DNA of 64,000 nt from Mactra quadrangularis (taxonomy: Eukaryota > Mollusca > Bivalvia > Venerida > Mactridae), in NCBI GenBank assembly GCA_025267735.1, contig CM046295.1, positions 23,034,938-23,098,937 on the forward strand. The letters run 5' to 3'. The notes below the pieces were generated by a model. That model worked only from the letters and a program-made list of their open reading frames with translations. It was not told the origin of the DNA and did no database searches. The number at the start of each line of letters is the position of its first letter. Position 1 is the stretch's first letter. Made by a program: the position numbers and the translations under genes. This document shows positions 29,028-39,910 of the stretch, piece by piece.

Positions 29028-32000
29028 GTAAGTAGGTTTTATTTAATACAGTTTAGGTTATTTTCATATGCAGTTTAGGTTATTTTCATATGCAGTTTAG
29101 GTTATTTTCATATGCAGTTTAGGTTATTTTCATATACAGTTTAGGTTATTTTCATATGCAGTTTTGGTTATTTTTTTATACAGTTTAGGTTATTTTCATA
29201 TGCAGTTTAGGTTATTTTCATATACAGTTTAGGTTATTTTTTATATGCAGGTTATATTATTTTCATATGCAGTTTAGGTTATTTTCATATGCAGTTTAGG
29301 TTATTTTCATATGCAGTTTAGGTTATTTTTGTATACAGTTTAGGTTATTTTTATAAACAGTTTAGCTTATTTTTTATACAGTTTAGGTTATTTTTATATA
29401 CAGTTTAGGTTATTTTCATATGCAGTTTAGGTTATTTTTATCTGCAGTTCAGGTTATTTTCATATGCAGTTTAGGTTATTTTCATATGCAGTTTAGGTTA
29501 TTTTCATATGCAGTTTTGGTTATTTTTATATGCAGTTTAGGTTATTTTTATATGCAGTTTAGGTTATTTAACTGCGTTCAGCGCGCCTTACCTAGCTTTC
29601 TTTGACCTATGTCTATAATCAGAACTCACCTACCCCTCCACAAGACAGCTAAATTCTCCATATACATTATTCATGGAGGAAAATTGACATTAATGTCAAA
29701 TTTACAAGGAAGGGTGCAACCGCCTTGAGTGGGATTCGAACCTTTTCCACTTTCAGAACATTAAACTTGATATCCCAGCGCGCTGTCAAATGCGCTTCAG
29801 ACTTGGGCTTTTTAGCATGACTTTTCCCTTTATTTTGATTTAATACTAAACTCATCGTCGCTATATTAGACTATATAAAATGGCTGAATTTTCCATTCAA
29901 ACAATTACTGCAACAGATTTATCTCGTAATCAAGGGATTTATGCGCATATTCATGGGAAAATAGACACAATGATTAGTTCTAAATAAGCAAAAAACCTTA
30001 GTGGAGCGACCCGCATTGTATGTCTGGCTAAAGGTGCCAGAATAATGTCACGTTGGTTCCCCACCGTGTATGCACTTGTTTTGATGCGCTTCTTAGTTTA
30101 AACAAGTTGAATCACTCGTTATCATAGAAGAAATGTATGGAAAGCCATTCTGCCATTCCCAGGCAAGTAGGAAGCATTTTCAGATCCGGAGGGGGGGGGG
30201 GGGGCTAATTTATTCAGATTTATTTTAAGAAAAAGAAACGGTACTTAATTACCATATACATTTAGTTTTGTCCAACAAAACGTGTGTCTAATTTTGATTT
30301 TGCCTAAAAAGCACAAATGTATCTATCAATTGAGTGTGACTGATCAAATAAAGATCCTTTATCACTATAAGGCCACAACAAATTGATCATATGTTCTATG
30401 GATTCGCTCGCACCTTAATTTTGACGGTTTTTACAAAAAATATATTTTTATTTCCTCGCTCGCTCATAAAAATTGGGTCAAACCGCTATATAAAGCAACT
30501 GAATTAAGATTTTCTTTTTCTTCGCTCGCTCGCCCCATTTTTTTCTAGAAAAATCCGTAGAACACATCATCAACTTGTTGTGGCCTAACTGATGAAAATA
30601 TTTGGGGGCTAAACCCCCCTCCCTCTAACCCACTGTTCCTACGTGCCTGATTCCTATAGTCATTTGCGAAATTAAATTTGCTAATGATTATTGCGAAATG
30701 CAATGTGCAAAAAAATGTAAAACTGCATGTATTCTGTAGTTAATATAAAATCCACTGAATATGGATTTTGAATGCAATTTAGGCAATGTAAATAATTTCC
30801 GATCTTATATTTGAATTATTGGTGGGGGGTTTAGTCAGTCAAACTGGGAGTTTAATGAGTTTTAAAAATTCGAAACTGAGGCCTCAGAATGCAGGTGTCC
30901 ATTTTTCGCAAATCTCATTTTATAAAAATTATTAGCAAATGTCATTTCGAAAATTGCAAGCGGCATGGCAGAATGGCTTTCCATAGAAATATAGTGTTAA
31001 ACTTGTTTTGGTGCGCTTGTGTATGATCATTGACATAATTTCTGATATACATGTATTAGTGTATTGTCGAAAAGTATCAAACTGGCTTTGAATGTGCATG
31101 TGTACTTGGAAGTTTACGAATACATGTATCACTATTTATGTTTGTTTGTTTTGTTTTGTTGGGTTTTACGCCGTAGTAAAACATTGTATAGGTCATATAA
31201 CGGCGGTCAGTCAATCTACTCACTCCACCTGGAAAGGCTAAATCTCTGGATTGAGCTGCTAACCAACTACTAAGCACATACTTTCGTCAGTGACTGACAA
31301 CTGCTCTACATAATTAAAACTCATTGGTAGGAGGGAGAATGGCCGTGTGAATAATTTCATGACCAAGCTCCATGAAAGTATGCCCGGCCCGGGAATCGAA
31401 CCCTGACCCCTTGCTCAGTAGACTTGCGTGCTACCAACTGAGCTAGCCGGGCGGCTCACTATATATGTACTTATATTTAGAACTTGAACAACGCCATTTG
31501 GAGCATCCTCGGCCATTCGCTACGAATAATTTCGGACATATTTAGACGCCATTTTGGAAAAACCGGTGTTGAAGTAAACAAATACACGATCGTTAAGGCG
31601 GTGACTGCAGTTTCGTTTTTAGTCCGCAAATTTGAAATTACACATTTCAATGATACCGATGAACAATATTTGGTTCAATTTAAAACAAATAAATATGTTT
31701 AGACAAAGATCTGTGTGTATACTACAAGAACTATTTTGTGTAACCGTTACGTGCTTCGCCTCGCGTAGGTAGTAAAATCACCAAAATCCAGTGAAGACCC
31801 CCCCACGAATCCTTCCGAGATTATTCATTCAAAGGTCGAGGGTGTTCCGAATGGAACAACGCGCCAACTTTGTAAATCTTGAAAATGTTGAAAACAAATA
31901 TCATGGTCATTTTATGTAAGCAGCGAGTATAAACGATTTTGTCGCGGTTTTATACGGAAATTATATGAATGCCAATTTTTTACCAATCTCCGTAAACAGA

Positions 32001-35000
32001 GATCCTGTTCTACTCGCGTTGTCGTACTGGATCTCTACTTAGTCAATGCAAGGTCACGTCGATATGAACTTTGTGTAGACCAATCAATGCGTAGCTTTCA
32101 TCTAGACGAAAATACTATTAATCACATTTTGATTTCGTAATTTCTATTTTTAGACCAAGGTTTGCATGCAAATTTAACAGCGGTATTATTCACAGTCTGC
32201 GATTGGGTGGCTCATTTCAAATTGCGTGACGTAGACGATGTAAACAAGTTACGTATCATAACAATTTCATCATGAATATTATGATGAGAATAGGTCACCT
32301 GAACGTGACCTTCTTTTGGAAAAGGCCAGATCTAAATTAGCGAGTATGCGAGCGGTAAAATTTTAGATCGGGTTTTAATCAGATTGATTTTATACGATTC
32401 GACAATATAAGTACTGTATGTCTAGCATTTCCATCATATTTTCAAATTGTATTAACTTTTATTTTGTGTGACCGTATAGTCCAACAATATTTACCTGAGC
32501 TTGACCTTTATGCAAAAATATACTAATGGACAAAAGACCGAATGAGTTCGGCGCTCCTTTTACGCATCGATGCTACAAGTGTGCGGAGGAATCTAGCCGG
32601 AAGACCAGAAAACTCATTCGGGTGAATGGGGGTCACACACACTATTGAAAAAAATGTTTTATTTAAAACTGACTCAACGCAATCATTTGTAACTTGCAAA
32701 TCCTCTATGTCAATTTTCAACACGTTTCTGTATCGACAGAACTGGCTCAAATTTCGCAATTCTTTTTTTTATTCAATGCATAATAACATTATCTTCCTAA
32801 CGATACCAAATGTATGAGTGTGCAATAACAAACAAAAAATATATTATGGTTTTGTAGACCGGACAAGACTTTTGTCCATGAGTATATTTTAAACTCAGTA
32901 TTTATAGTCTATTTTTGTCTTCGTATGTAAACCGAGCCTTATCGGAAGCTCTCGCCAAAACACGTACTGAACAATTAGTTCTGTAGCCTGTTCAATTACC
33001 ATAAACGTTCCAAAACGTTGCGTAACGATACATTTGGAACTCCTCGGCCATTCGCTGTGAATAATTTCGGACATATATAGACGCTATTTTGAAACTACCG
33101 GTGTTGAAGTGAACAAATGTATGATCGTTCAGGCAATGAGTGATGTTTCGTTTTTAGTCCGTTAATTTTGAAACATCAATCATTACCTTAACGATCGCAT
33201 ATTTGTGTATTAGATTAGTTTATTCGCAGCGAATAGCCAATGAGTTTCGAATGTATCGTTATGTAACGTTCTGTAACGTTTTGAGTAATCGAACACGCTA
33301 CTGACATGAACACTTTTTCAAGCTTTTCCTTCATGCGTTAAGATTTAAAAAAATAACGTATAAAAAAATAAAGACTCTTCCATATGATGTTATGCCAAAT
33401 ACCACATTTTTTATAAAAGACCAGGCGGAAAGGATAAACAGCTGTTCTTATAACGTCAAACTTTGCATTTCATGTCTTTGGAATGACATTCTCTCATACC
33501 CAGAGGCTATAAAGATTCTCGAGCCGCCCGACTAGCTCAGTTGGTAGCTCAGAAGTCTACTGATCGAGGGGTCGTGGGTTCGCTTTCCGGACAGGGCAAA
33601 CTTTCGTGGAGTTTGGTCATGAAATAATTTCTACGGCCATTTTCTCTCCTACCAATTATCTTTAATTTATGTAGGACAGTTGTCAGTCACTGACAAAAGT
33701 ATCAGCTTAGTTGTTGGTTAACTGCTAAATCCAGAGATTTAGCCTTCCTATGAACAGTGAGTAGACTGACCGCCGTTGTATGACCTATACAATGTGTTGC
33801 TACGGCGCTAAACCATAAAACAGTTTTATTCCATCTGATAAGTATTTTGATTTTGATGGATGTAGGGTCGAGGTTCAAAGCAAATTGCCTGTACGGATTC
33901 TAATTACATGTATCACAAAATATTGTCACTGACGTTATGATTCATATAAAATAATTTTGTATCGTTTCAGCATGGTTTATCACTATTTCAACCATTACGT
34001 TTACCGAGTTCACCCGAAAGATTTCCGTCAACACTCGACAATTATCGTGTACGGAGACAGAGCATCGGAGGGCCATTTCAATCATCACGACTGAGTCTTT
34101 CTCGATTTCCAAGTTTCAGTACGGGAAGACGATTCCCTCAAATAACAAGTTTATCACAAAGAAACCCCTTATTGGCACGAAGAATATCGGGGCGCAGGTC
34201 GTCCCCATTTATTTCGGCCCCGATCACTTCCGAATTTTCAACAAGGTCCAGTCCAGGTCGTGTTGTACAGCTTGGCCGCTCTAGTAGCCTGTTAAGAGGT
34301 GGTCAATCATCACCATTATCATCATCATCATCATCAACAGCATTGCGTCGTTCCAGAGGTGGCATTCGATCATTTGGAACACAAATCGGAGTACCTAGAC
34401 GAAGCACTCTAGGATTATCTACCCTAGACAGTCGATTACGTCAGCAATTGGCCGCCGGATACACCGGAAGTGGAACACGCGATGACCCAATTAGGCTTAT
34501 TTCATCAAGACCGACAAGCAGACGAACAATCAGCAGTGTAAGAAGAACCAGTCAGCTTTCTCGAGCATCTACTTCCGGTAGACGGGCACCTGTTTCTCGT
34601 GCTGCGCAGACAGTCGGAAATAGAAATAATAATAACGACGAAGAGGTCATCGCTTTGTTTGGTTTTGACACCCCAACACTCAGTGGTCTTGGAATAGACG
34701 ATTCAATACCTAAACTGTCTGAGACAATAGACGCACCTGTTGGTGTAAAACGAACACCAATTCAGAAAGCCTCCGGTAAATCAACGCCGATTGTCCAAAG
34801 AGCTTTCCCAAGAATTGACCAAATTTCAGAGAATGCGAAAATCAGCGGGCTTGAACTTCATGGCGCAGGTTTTGCAGCAGGATCTAAGAAGGAAATAATC
34901 AAAGCAACTGAAAGTCAAACCGTAGCCACAAAATCTAAAGTCACACCATTGAAGATCGCAAAAGATAATGTCAAGGTTCCTGCCAAGATAATAAAAGACA

Positions 35001-35737
35001 CTACTAAAGTTATATCCGACGTGAAACAGACCCAATTGGAATCAAAACTTCTTACACAAGTAGCTCATCAAACTAAACCGAAAGCAATCGCTGACATTCC
35101 AACTGAAGTGCTATCTGGCGTCCAAAGCGATGCTGTCCCAGTCCAAGCTGAAGCAGTCATTCCAATTGTGAAAGAAGAAGTTGTCCAAGTGCCTGCTGAA
35201 AGTGCTTCCGCGTTACAAAGCGCTGCTACATCTTCAGTTGACAAAAAAGCTGTAATTGACACAAAAATTACAGATGCCGATCAAGTTAATATTAATATAA
35301 ACACTGATGCTAACCTTAACACTAATAACAATGAGCAAGCACCTGTTGATTCAATTAAACCAATAGTAAGCGAGTCAATTACAGCAGTTGACGCTTCTAA
35401 CAACGTTAATATTGAAAAATCTGTTGAACCAAGCGGAGTGTTCGTAGAAAGCCAAATCGTTACGGATGTTCAGAAGGGAGTCATCCTGGAACCAACAGTT
35501 CACCAAGCAGAGGAACCAGCTTCTTTAGTTGTCGTAGACAGTGCTGTAATGCCTATAGTTCCAGTTATGGACGAGCATAAAGTTGGCGGTATTTCTGTTA
35601 TACCCGAAAGTGTTGTTCCAAACAGTGGTGTTGATATTCAAACCGCTGTTGACGTCGGAGCACACTCTGAGGTCATTCCGCTTGACATCGTCGTTGATAC
35701 CCCATCAGCAAGCACTGCTATTGACAAAGTGGTATAA
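28956..35737 (+). CDS. Secreted, cysteine-free, low-complexity protein, 612 residues, two exons
   Basis: Exon 1 (28956-29027) encodes a 24-residue signal peptide region and ends at a GTAAGT donor in phase 0. Exon 2 (33971-35737) starts after TTGTATCGTTTCAG in phase 0 and stays open for 588 codons to TAA. The mature protein has no cysteine. Residues about 25-243 are rich in Arg and Ser with many RR pairs, a furin-type RVRR at 50-53 and a six-Ser run from a TCA microsatellite. After NRNNNNDEE come a Lys-rich middle and a long acidic, Val/Ala/Asp/Glu-rich end. There are no membrane segments after the signal peptide and no domain I recognise. Size, charge asymmetry and disorder-like composition recall extracellular matrix or biomineral-associated proteins of molluscs, but that is inference. 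The downstream UTR carries AATAAA at 36934. Confidence 0.78.
29030..29568 (+). repeat. 22-bp minisatellite starting at the splice donor
   Basis: About 24 units of AGTTTAGGTTATTTTCATAT plus GC. The array starts within a few bases of the exon 1 donor and opens the 4.9-kb intron. Each unit contains a short pyrimidine-rich stretch but no AG acceptor. Confidence 0.92.
29575..29860 (-). mobile_element. SINE-B copy 2, minus orientation
   Basis: Reverse body CTTACCTAGCTTTCTTTGAC and CTACCCCTCCACAAGAC, ending at a reversed tRNA-like head with GTGGGATTCGAACC (B box) near 29728. Confidence 0.65.
29870..30370. other. Intronic, no feature except a G-run
   Basis: A run of 14 G interrupted by one A lies at about 30187-30203. 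Nothing else recognised. Confidence 0.5.
30371..30585. mobile_element. PIF/Harbinger-like MITE, copy 2, TAA target duplication
   Basis: Same family as 24284-24508 with the GGCCACAACAAATTGATCAT end and its inverted partner. TAA flanks both sides (30368-30370, 30586-30588). Having its own, different TWA site shows independent insertion. Confidence 0.85.
31141..31455 (-). mobile_element. SINE-A copy 3, full length, minus, 12-bp target duplication
   Basis: The reversed tail TTTGTTTGTTTTG starts it and the reversed head (CCAACTGAGCTAGCCGGGCG) ends it. Flanks TCACTATTTATG (31129-31140) and TCACTATATATG (31456-31467) differ at one base. Confidence 0.9.
31485..31860. repeat. Fragments of the palindromic (GTTCAGTTAC/CTCGGCCATTCGC) family
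   Basis: 31500-31620 shares CATCCTCGGCCATTCGCTAC, ACCGGTGTTGAAGTAAACAA and CGATCGTTAAGGC with 32985-33302. 31825-31855 resembles a family F end (GTGTTCCGAATGGAAC). Both are truncated. Confidence 0.6.
31990..32985 (+). repeat. Repeat family C, copy at 32 kb, split by a MITE
   Basis: The left part to 32522 and the right part from 32883 to about 32985 together form the unit seen in pieces at 16353-16510, 17488-17620 and 27430-27850. The MITE 32523-32882 lies between them. Confidence 0.75.
32523..32882. mobile_element. MITE, 360 bp, TATA target duplication, empty site present in window
   Basis: CTAATGGACAAAAG and CTTTTGTCCATGAG are the inverted ends (one mismatch). TATA flanks it at 32519-32522 and 32883-32886. 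The paralogous family C sequence at 17527-17545 reads straight through this point, giving a direct empty-site comparison. Confidence 0.85.
32985..33302. mobile_element. Palindromic TIR element with GTAGCCTGTTCAATTAC ends
   Basis: GTAGCCTGTTCAATTAC and GTAATCGAACACGCTAC are imperfect inverted ends; most of the element folds on itself (AACGTT, GATACATT, TCGGCCATTCGC arms). Same superfamily as 39911-40432 and 43412-43618. Confidence 0.75.
33523..33825 (+). mobile_element. SINE-A copy 4
   Basis: Head CCGACTAGCTCAGTTGGTAG, B box GGGTTCGCTTTCC, core GGACAGTTGTCAGTCACTGA, end TGTTGCTACGGCGCTAAACC. It lies 145 bp before the acceptor of the secreted-protein exon 2. Confidence 0.88.
33971..35737 (+). 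CDS. Secreted low-complexity protein, exon 2 (residues 25-612)
   Basis: Open from the acceptor through HGLSLFQPLRLPSSPERF to the terminal DKVV and TAA. An ATG-less open frame continues upstream of the first in-frame TTG, which together with the acceptor shows it is an exon and not a single-exon gene. Confidence 0.82.
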   Translation, partial: HGLSLFQPLRLPSSPERFPSTLDNYRVRRQSIGGPFQSSRLSLSRFPSFSTGRRFPQITSLSQRNPLLARRISGRRSSPFISAPITSEFSTRSSPGRVVQLGRSSSLLRGGQSSPLSSSSSSTALRRSRGGIRSFGTQIGVPRRSTLGLSTLDSRLRQQLAAGYTGSGTRDDPIRLISSRPTSRRTISSVRRTSQLSRASTSGRRAPVSRAAQTVGNRNNNNDEEVIALFGFDTPTLSGLGIDDSIPKLSETIDAPVGVKRTPIQKASGKSTPIVQRAFPRIDQISENAKISGLELHGAGFAAGSKKEIIKATESQTVATKSKVTPLKIAKDNVKVPAKIIKDTTKVISDVKQTQLESKLLTQVAHQTKPKAIADIPTEVLSGVQSDAVPVQAEAVIPIVKEEVVQVPAESASALQSAATSSVDKKAVIDTKITDADQVNININTDANLNTNNNEQAPVDSIKPIVSESITAVDASNNVNIEKSVEPSGVFVESQIVTDVQKGVILEPTVHQAEEPASLVVVDSAVMPIVPVMDEHKVGGISVIPESVVPNSGVDIQTAVDVGAHSEVIPLDIVVDTPSASTAIDKVV

Positions 35738-35849
35738 TCTGCAAATACAAATAACAATAATAAAAATAATGCTGCGGTATTAAGACTTTAAATCGAATAA
35801 GTGAGCGGAAATTGATTTGAATGAAGGAATAAATCTATGTTTTGAATAA

Positions 35850-36090
35850 GTAAGTAAACCAAAGCGAGAAAATATGGTTTTGAATTAGTAAGAAATCATT
35901 GTTTTGAATTAGTAAGAAATCATTGTTTTGGATAAGTAAGAAAACATTGTTTAAATATATAAGAAAATATTGCCTTGAATAAGAAACATTGTTTTGGATA
36001 AGTTAGTAAACTTTGGTTTTAAATGAGTTAAACATTGGTTTGAATAAGTGAAAAAAAACTATAGTTTTGAATAAGTGAGTTGACCCATCA
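35850..36090 (+). repeat. Degenerate ~24-bp repeat in the 3' UTR
   Basis: About nine units of GAATAAGTAAGAAACATTGT type sequence after the stop codon of the secreted-protein gene. Confidence 0.75.
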
Positions 36091-36171
36091 TCTAAATAAG
36101 TGAGAATGAATGAAAATAAATGTAATGCATGATCGTAGGGTAAACTCTATATGTGAGACATCATATATATA

Positions 36172-36549
36172 CAGTACTCACCAAAAGTTTGGAGACATTT
36201 TCAGATTGTAGGCCTATTGAATAGCTTTTAGCTAATATTCAATAAATGTTTATTTTGAAATGTTTCGTAGTTATACATTTTTTTTTTTTGATGATCATTA
36301 TTATTATAATTGAGATTACAAATATAGCATGAGAACTTTGTTTTGGAAAATTATTGAAATAATCATGGTTATGGAGGCTTTATAATGTAAGATACTGAAT
36401 CTTATAAAGTGATGCATTCATGAAATTTGTTTTCATTTTATAACAAAACATACTTAAAATTATTAAAAATAATGTTTCTACAAAAGTAATCGTCAAAATT
36501 CAGGTACTGTAGTAAATTTCTTTAGTCTCCAAACTTTTGGTGGGTACTG
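36172..36549. mobile_element. Tc1/mariner MITE, 378 bp, TA target site, in the 3' UTR
   Basis: CAGTACTCACCAAAAGTTTG and CAAACTTTTGGTGGGTACTG are inverted ends. TA lies on both sides (36170-36171, 36550-36551). No coding capacity. It falls between the stop codon and the poly(A) signal of the secreted-protein gene. A related, broken copy is at 23546-24265. Confidence 0.9.
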
Positions 36550-36933
36550 TATTATTTAGAGTAAATTTCATAGGGTATTTATATATGCGATGCAAAATTA
36601 CTGTAACATTCATCTTTTATTGGTTTTTTTGTATCATAATGGTGAATTAAGGAGTTTGATTCCACGACCACTTCTTTCTTTAGAATGGACCTTAGATATA
36701 ATTTGTGGTCCCTTTTTTTCGACTTTTTGTGTTTGAAAGAAATGGAAGGGGAAATTGGAACACTGTCACCTGACTGTCTAAGAGCGTCTGTTTTGTATTA
36801 AAATATAATAAGATTTAATGAAAATGATCATTTCTGAAGAATGACTTACGCTCCGTGCTGGTTCCGGCTGTGTGAGACTTTATCCATTTTATTGTATTTT
36901 TGCATGTCATTATGCATAATTTTCATATTTATT

Positions 36934-36939
36934 AATAAA
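36934..36939 (+). terminator. Poly(A) signal of the secreted-protein gene
   Basis: AATAAA followed about 25-40 nt later by a GU/U-rich tract (GGTTATTGTGTCTTTATTTT). It implies a 3' UTR of about 1.2 kb containing the 24-bp repeat and the Tc1 MITE. Confidence 0.55.
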
Positions 36940-37010
36940 ACGTATTAAAGTGTACAACGGTTATTGTGTCTTTATTTTGTATGGCAGTTAAAAAGCATTC
37001 CGTGCACCTT

Positions 37011-37243
37011 TTCACAAAAATTCTTACGCAAACAGTTATCGTAAGTCAAATTCATAATTTTGCAGTTCTTAATCAGAAGGATGATAAACAAAAATATGAT
37101 GTGATATTGAAAAAGGTATACACTATTCTACATAATTCATAAATATTTGGCATTGATTGGCCACACAATGACCGTATTATTAATGTTTTTTGTTTTTGAC
37201 TTACGATGGTTTTTATCGTAAGATTTTTATGAAAAGAGCCAGT
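37011..37243. mobile_element. Small TIR MITE
   Basis: CTTTTCACAAAAATTCTTAC at the left is inverted in CGTAAGATTTTTATGAAAAG at the right. GACTTACGAT/ATCGTAAGTC motifs lie inside each end. Related pieces: 13085-13205 and near 8755-8800. Confidence 0.7.
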
Positions 37244-37267
37244 ATTTTGAATCCCAATGAAGTTGCT

Positions 37268-37340
37268 GATATGCATTCGGAACTCATCGGCAATTTTCCA
37301 CACAAATATGCCTCGGATATCATAAGGAAAGGTAAAAGTT
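37268..37340. mobile_element. MITE family F, left half only
   Basis: CATTCGGAACTCATCGGCAA and CTCGGATATCATAAGG match the left arm of 21984-22355. The rest has been replaced by SINE-A sequence. Confidence 0.6.
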
Positions 37341-37345
37341 CTAAC

Positions 37346-37681
37346 ATTTGTTTGTTTGTTTGTTTTTGTTAGGTTTAACACCGTAGGAACACATTGTATA
37401 GGTCATATAACGGCGGTCAGTCAACCTACTCACTCTTACTGGAAAGGCTATAATCTCTGGATTTGGCTGTTAACCAACTACTAAGCGCATAGTTTCGTCA
37501 GTGACTGATAACTGCCCTACATAATTAAGAATCATCGGTAGGAGGGAGAATGGCCGTAGAAATGATTTCATGACCAAGCTCCATGAAAGTGTGCTCCGCC
37601 TGGAAATCAAACCCACGTCCGCCGTTATATGACCTATACAATGTGTTGCTAAGGCGTTAAACCCAACAAACAAACAAACAG
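37346..37681 (-). mobile_element. SINE-A copy 5, rearranged (minus body joined to a plus tail)
   Basis: 37346-37618 is a minus-strand body whose tRNA head is cut off after GGAAATCAAACCCACGTCC. 37619-37681 is the plus-strand 3' end (GCCGTTATATGACCTATACA ... CAAACAAACAAAC). The join is an internal inversion, as produced by twin priming or recombination between copies. Confidence 0.8.
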
Positions 37682-37704
37682 GTACCAAGATCGATGACAA
37701 GAAG

Positions 37705-37962
37705 TAATGACTGCAAAATCACTCGTGTTAAAGTAAAGAACAAGTCATTACAAAATGAAATTACAGCATGTAACTTACTTCAGATCTAGTACAAAATCAC
37801 TGATGTAAAAGTAAACAACAAGTCATTACAGAATGAAATTACAACATATAACTTACTTCAGATCTATTACAAAATCACTGGTGTAATTTAAGTAAAGAAC
37901 AAGTCATTACAAAATGAAATTACAACATGTAACTTTACGTTTGATCTATTACAACACATTAC
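37705..37962 (+). repeat. ~81-bp tandem repeat, three units
   Basis: Each unit contains ACAAGTCATTACAAAATGAA, TTACAACATGTAACTTACTT and GATCTATTACAAAATCACT. Confidence 0.9.
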
Positions 37963-38649
37963 AACACTAAAATTTACAATGTTTACTATAATGCACACTT
38001 TTCGGGACGGAAATATCATTCTTTATTGCATATGTAACTACGAGCATGAAACACTGTAGAATCTTCATGTTGCTATCTAATACATAATAATTAATGTTAG
38101 TGTCAGGGCGGATAATGGGTTATGTGCTTCATGCGCCATGCCCCAAGAGTCGCTAGTTTGAATCCCTCTCCTCCACTTAAACGACTAAGGCTTGATAGAA
38201 AGTGCTATAAACATAAATGTTACCATGGATATTCGCGCTGTTACAAGGGAGTGTAACGTAGGATGCTAGGACATAAGTGTTCTTAGAAGCATTAGAATAA
38301 TAACTATGGGCAATGAAAATGTGGCTAAGTGTGCTTTAGCAGCTGCTATGGACCTCAAGGCGGTTGCTTTGGATGTGAAACTTGTTAATACGGAAATTAT
38401 AACAGTTCCATGGGGCATGTGTGCTTACTATGTTCCTTAAGATGAATTCTCTATGTGCTAAAGTGGTTGCTTGAACGTAAAGGTGGTTAGAAAAGGCACA
38501 ATTCTGACTGGTTGAAGACCTTAGAGTGGTTGCGACATCGTGCGTCCACGTGCGACGTTAACCATCTGAATAAAGTATTTGAATAAAAACTGAAACATTT
38601 AACTTTGTTTATCATAATATACTTTAAATATAATATGATATTGACCCAT

Positions 38650-38835
38650 GTTGTGAAAATTGCGTTGGGACTAAAAATAAAAAAATATGTCTACCGTAAT
38701 TTTCACATTGCTCATTTGTGAAAAACGCGTACGCAATTTTCACCACTTGTAAAAATTACTAACGTGTTTTTCACAAGTTGTGAAAATTGTGTACGCGTTT
38801 TTCACAAGTTGTGAAAAACACGGGTTGTAAAAAAT
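38650..38835. repeat. Foldback of GTGAAAAACGCGTACGC motifs
   Basis: GTGAAAAACGCGTACGCAAT and TGTGTACGCGTTTTTCAC are inverted copies. Further TTGTGAAAA/TTTTCACAA elements extend the palindrome on both sides. Probably a MITE. Confidence 0.75.
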
Positions 38836-39044
38836 GAGGTTCAACAGACGTCAACTTAAAGTAGTATGTAACATGAGTTATAAATAACTTGTTGCTCGTA
38901 ATCTCCCGCACCAAAAACACGATCAGCTGACTGTTGTCTTGTTTATTATGATTGTTTTATTTATTAATTCAATAATACATCAAAACAGTTCTCGTTTATT
39001 ATCTTAAATATTTCATACATCAACATCAACAATACATGAACTTA

Positions 39045-39335
39045 AAGAACCCGAGTCGGCAGGGCAGTTTGTAGCGCGCCTATATTTCGAATCTATTGTT
39101 TCGAAGGTGGTACGGGTTCGAATCTCACCCAGAGAGGTTATACCATTCCATGAAAATTTGACAAAAATAACAATTTTCCTCCATTATTAGGGTATATGGG
39201 GAATGTTTCCGACCTTGTGGACAGGCAGGCGAGTACTGGTTATAGATAAGGGTCCAGGAAAGGTAGGTTAGGTGTGCTGGACGCCGTAAAATAACCTAAA
39301 AGTTGTGTGTTGACATGGCGTTAAACCCAGTATAA
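39045..39335 (+). mobile_element. SINE-B copy 3
   Basis: Head with AGTCGGCAGGGCAG (A box region) and GGTTCGAATCTCAC (B box). The body has ATTTTCCTCCATTATTAGGG, GCGAGTACTGGTTATAGATA and GGACGCCGTAAAATAACCTA, ending GGCGTTAAACCC. Confidence 0.75.
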
Positions 39336-39480
39336 ATATTTGTGTATGATACAATTCTGGCAAATATTTGTCGTATAATAGGTCATGCATATTTATGTAC
39401 TTAAAATAGTTGATTATTTTTATCAAATTACTAGGCGAATAATGCGCGTACATCATTTTACAGATCTCAACTGATCACAG

Positions 39481-39770
39481 TAATCCAGAGGTAGGACGCG
39501 CGCTTAGGGGTCCAGAGGTCCTAGGTTCGAACCCAACCAAGAGCACTGCTAATTTTCTTGAGCAAGACATTTACCTGCGATTGCTTCACTCCACCTAGGT
39601 ATACTACGTACATGCGAGGGTGGTATAATTCCGTTGCACCAATATGTCGTCGGCATTTAGTAGAGTCAAATACTCCCCAGGGATATTGCAAGATTGATAC
39701 CAGTATATGCTAGCCCAATGACAAGGGTATTAGCTGTAAAGTCAGTGAACGTGCATAAGCATGAAACTTA
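39481..39770 (+). mobile_element. Another tRNA-derived SINE (family C-head)
   Basis: A box-like GAGGTAGGACGCGC and B box CTAGGTTCGAACCC at tRNA spacing, followed by a body unlike SINE-A or SINE-B. Only one copy in the window. Confidence 0.5.
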
Positions 39771-39910
39771 GATTATAAATGCAAATTTTAACCACATGTA
39801 CTTTAAATTCATCATTTATTAATAATAATGCATATAATAATATATGATAATGCATCGTTAATTGTAAAAATTGATATTTCAATAAAACAGGTTTCCACTA
39901 AAAATTATTA

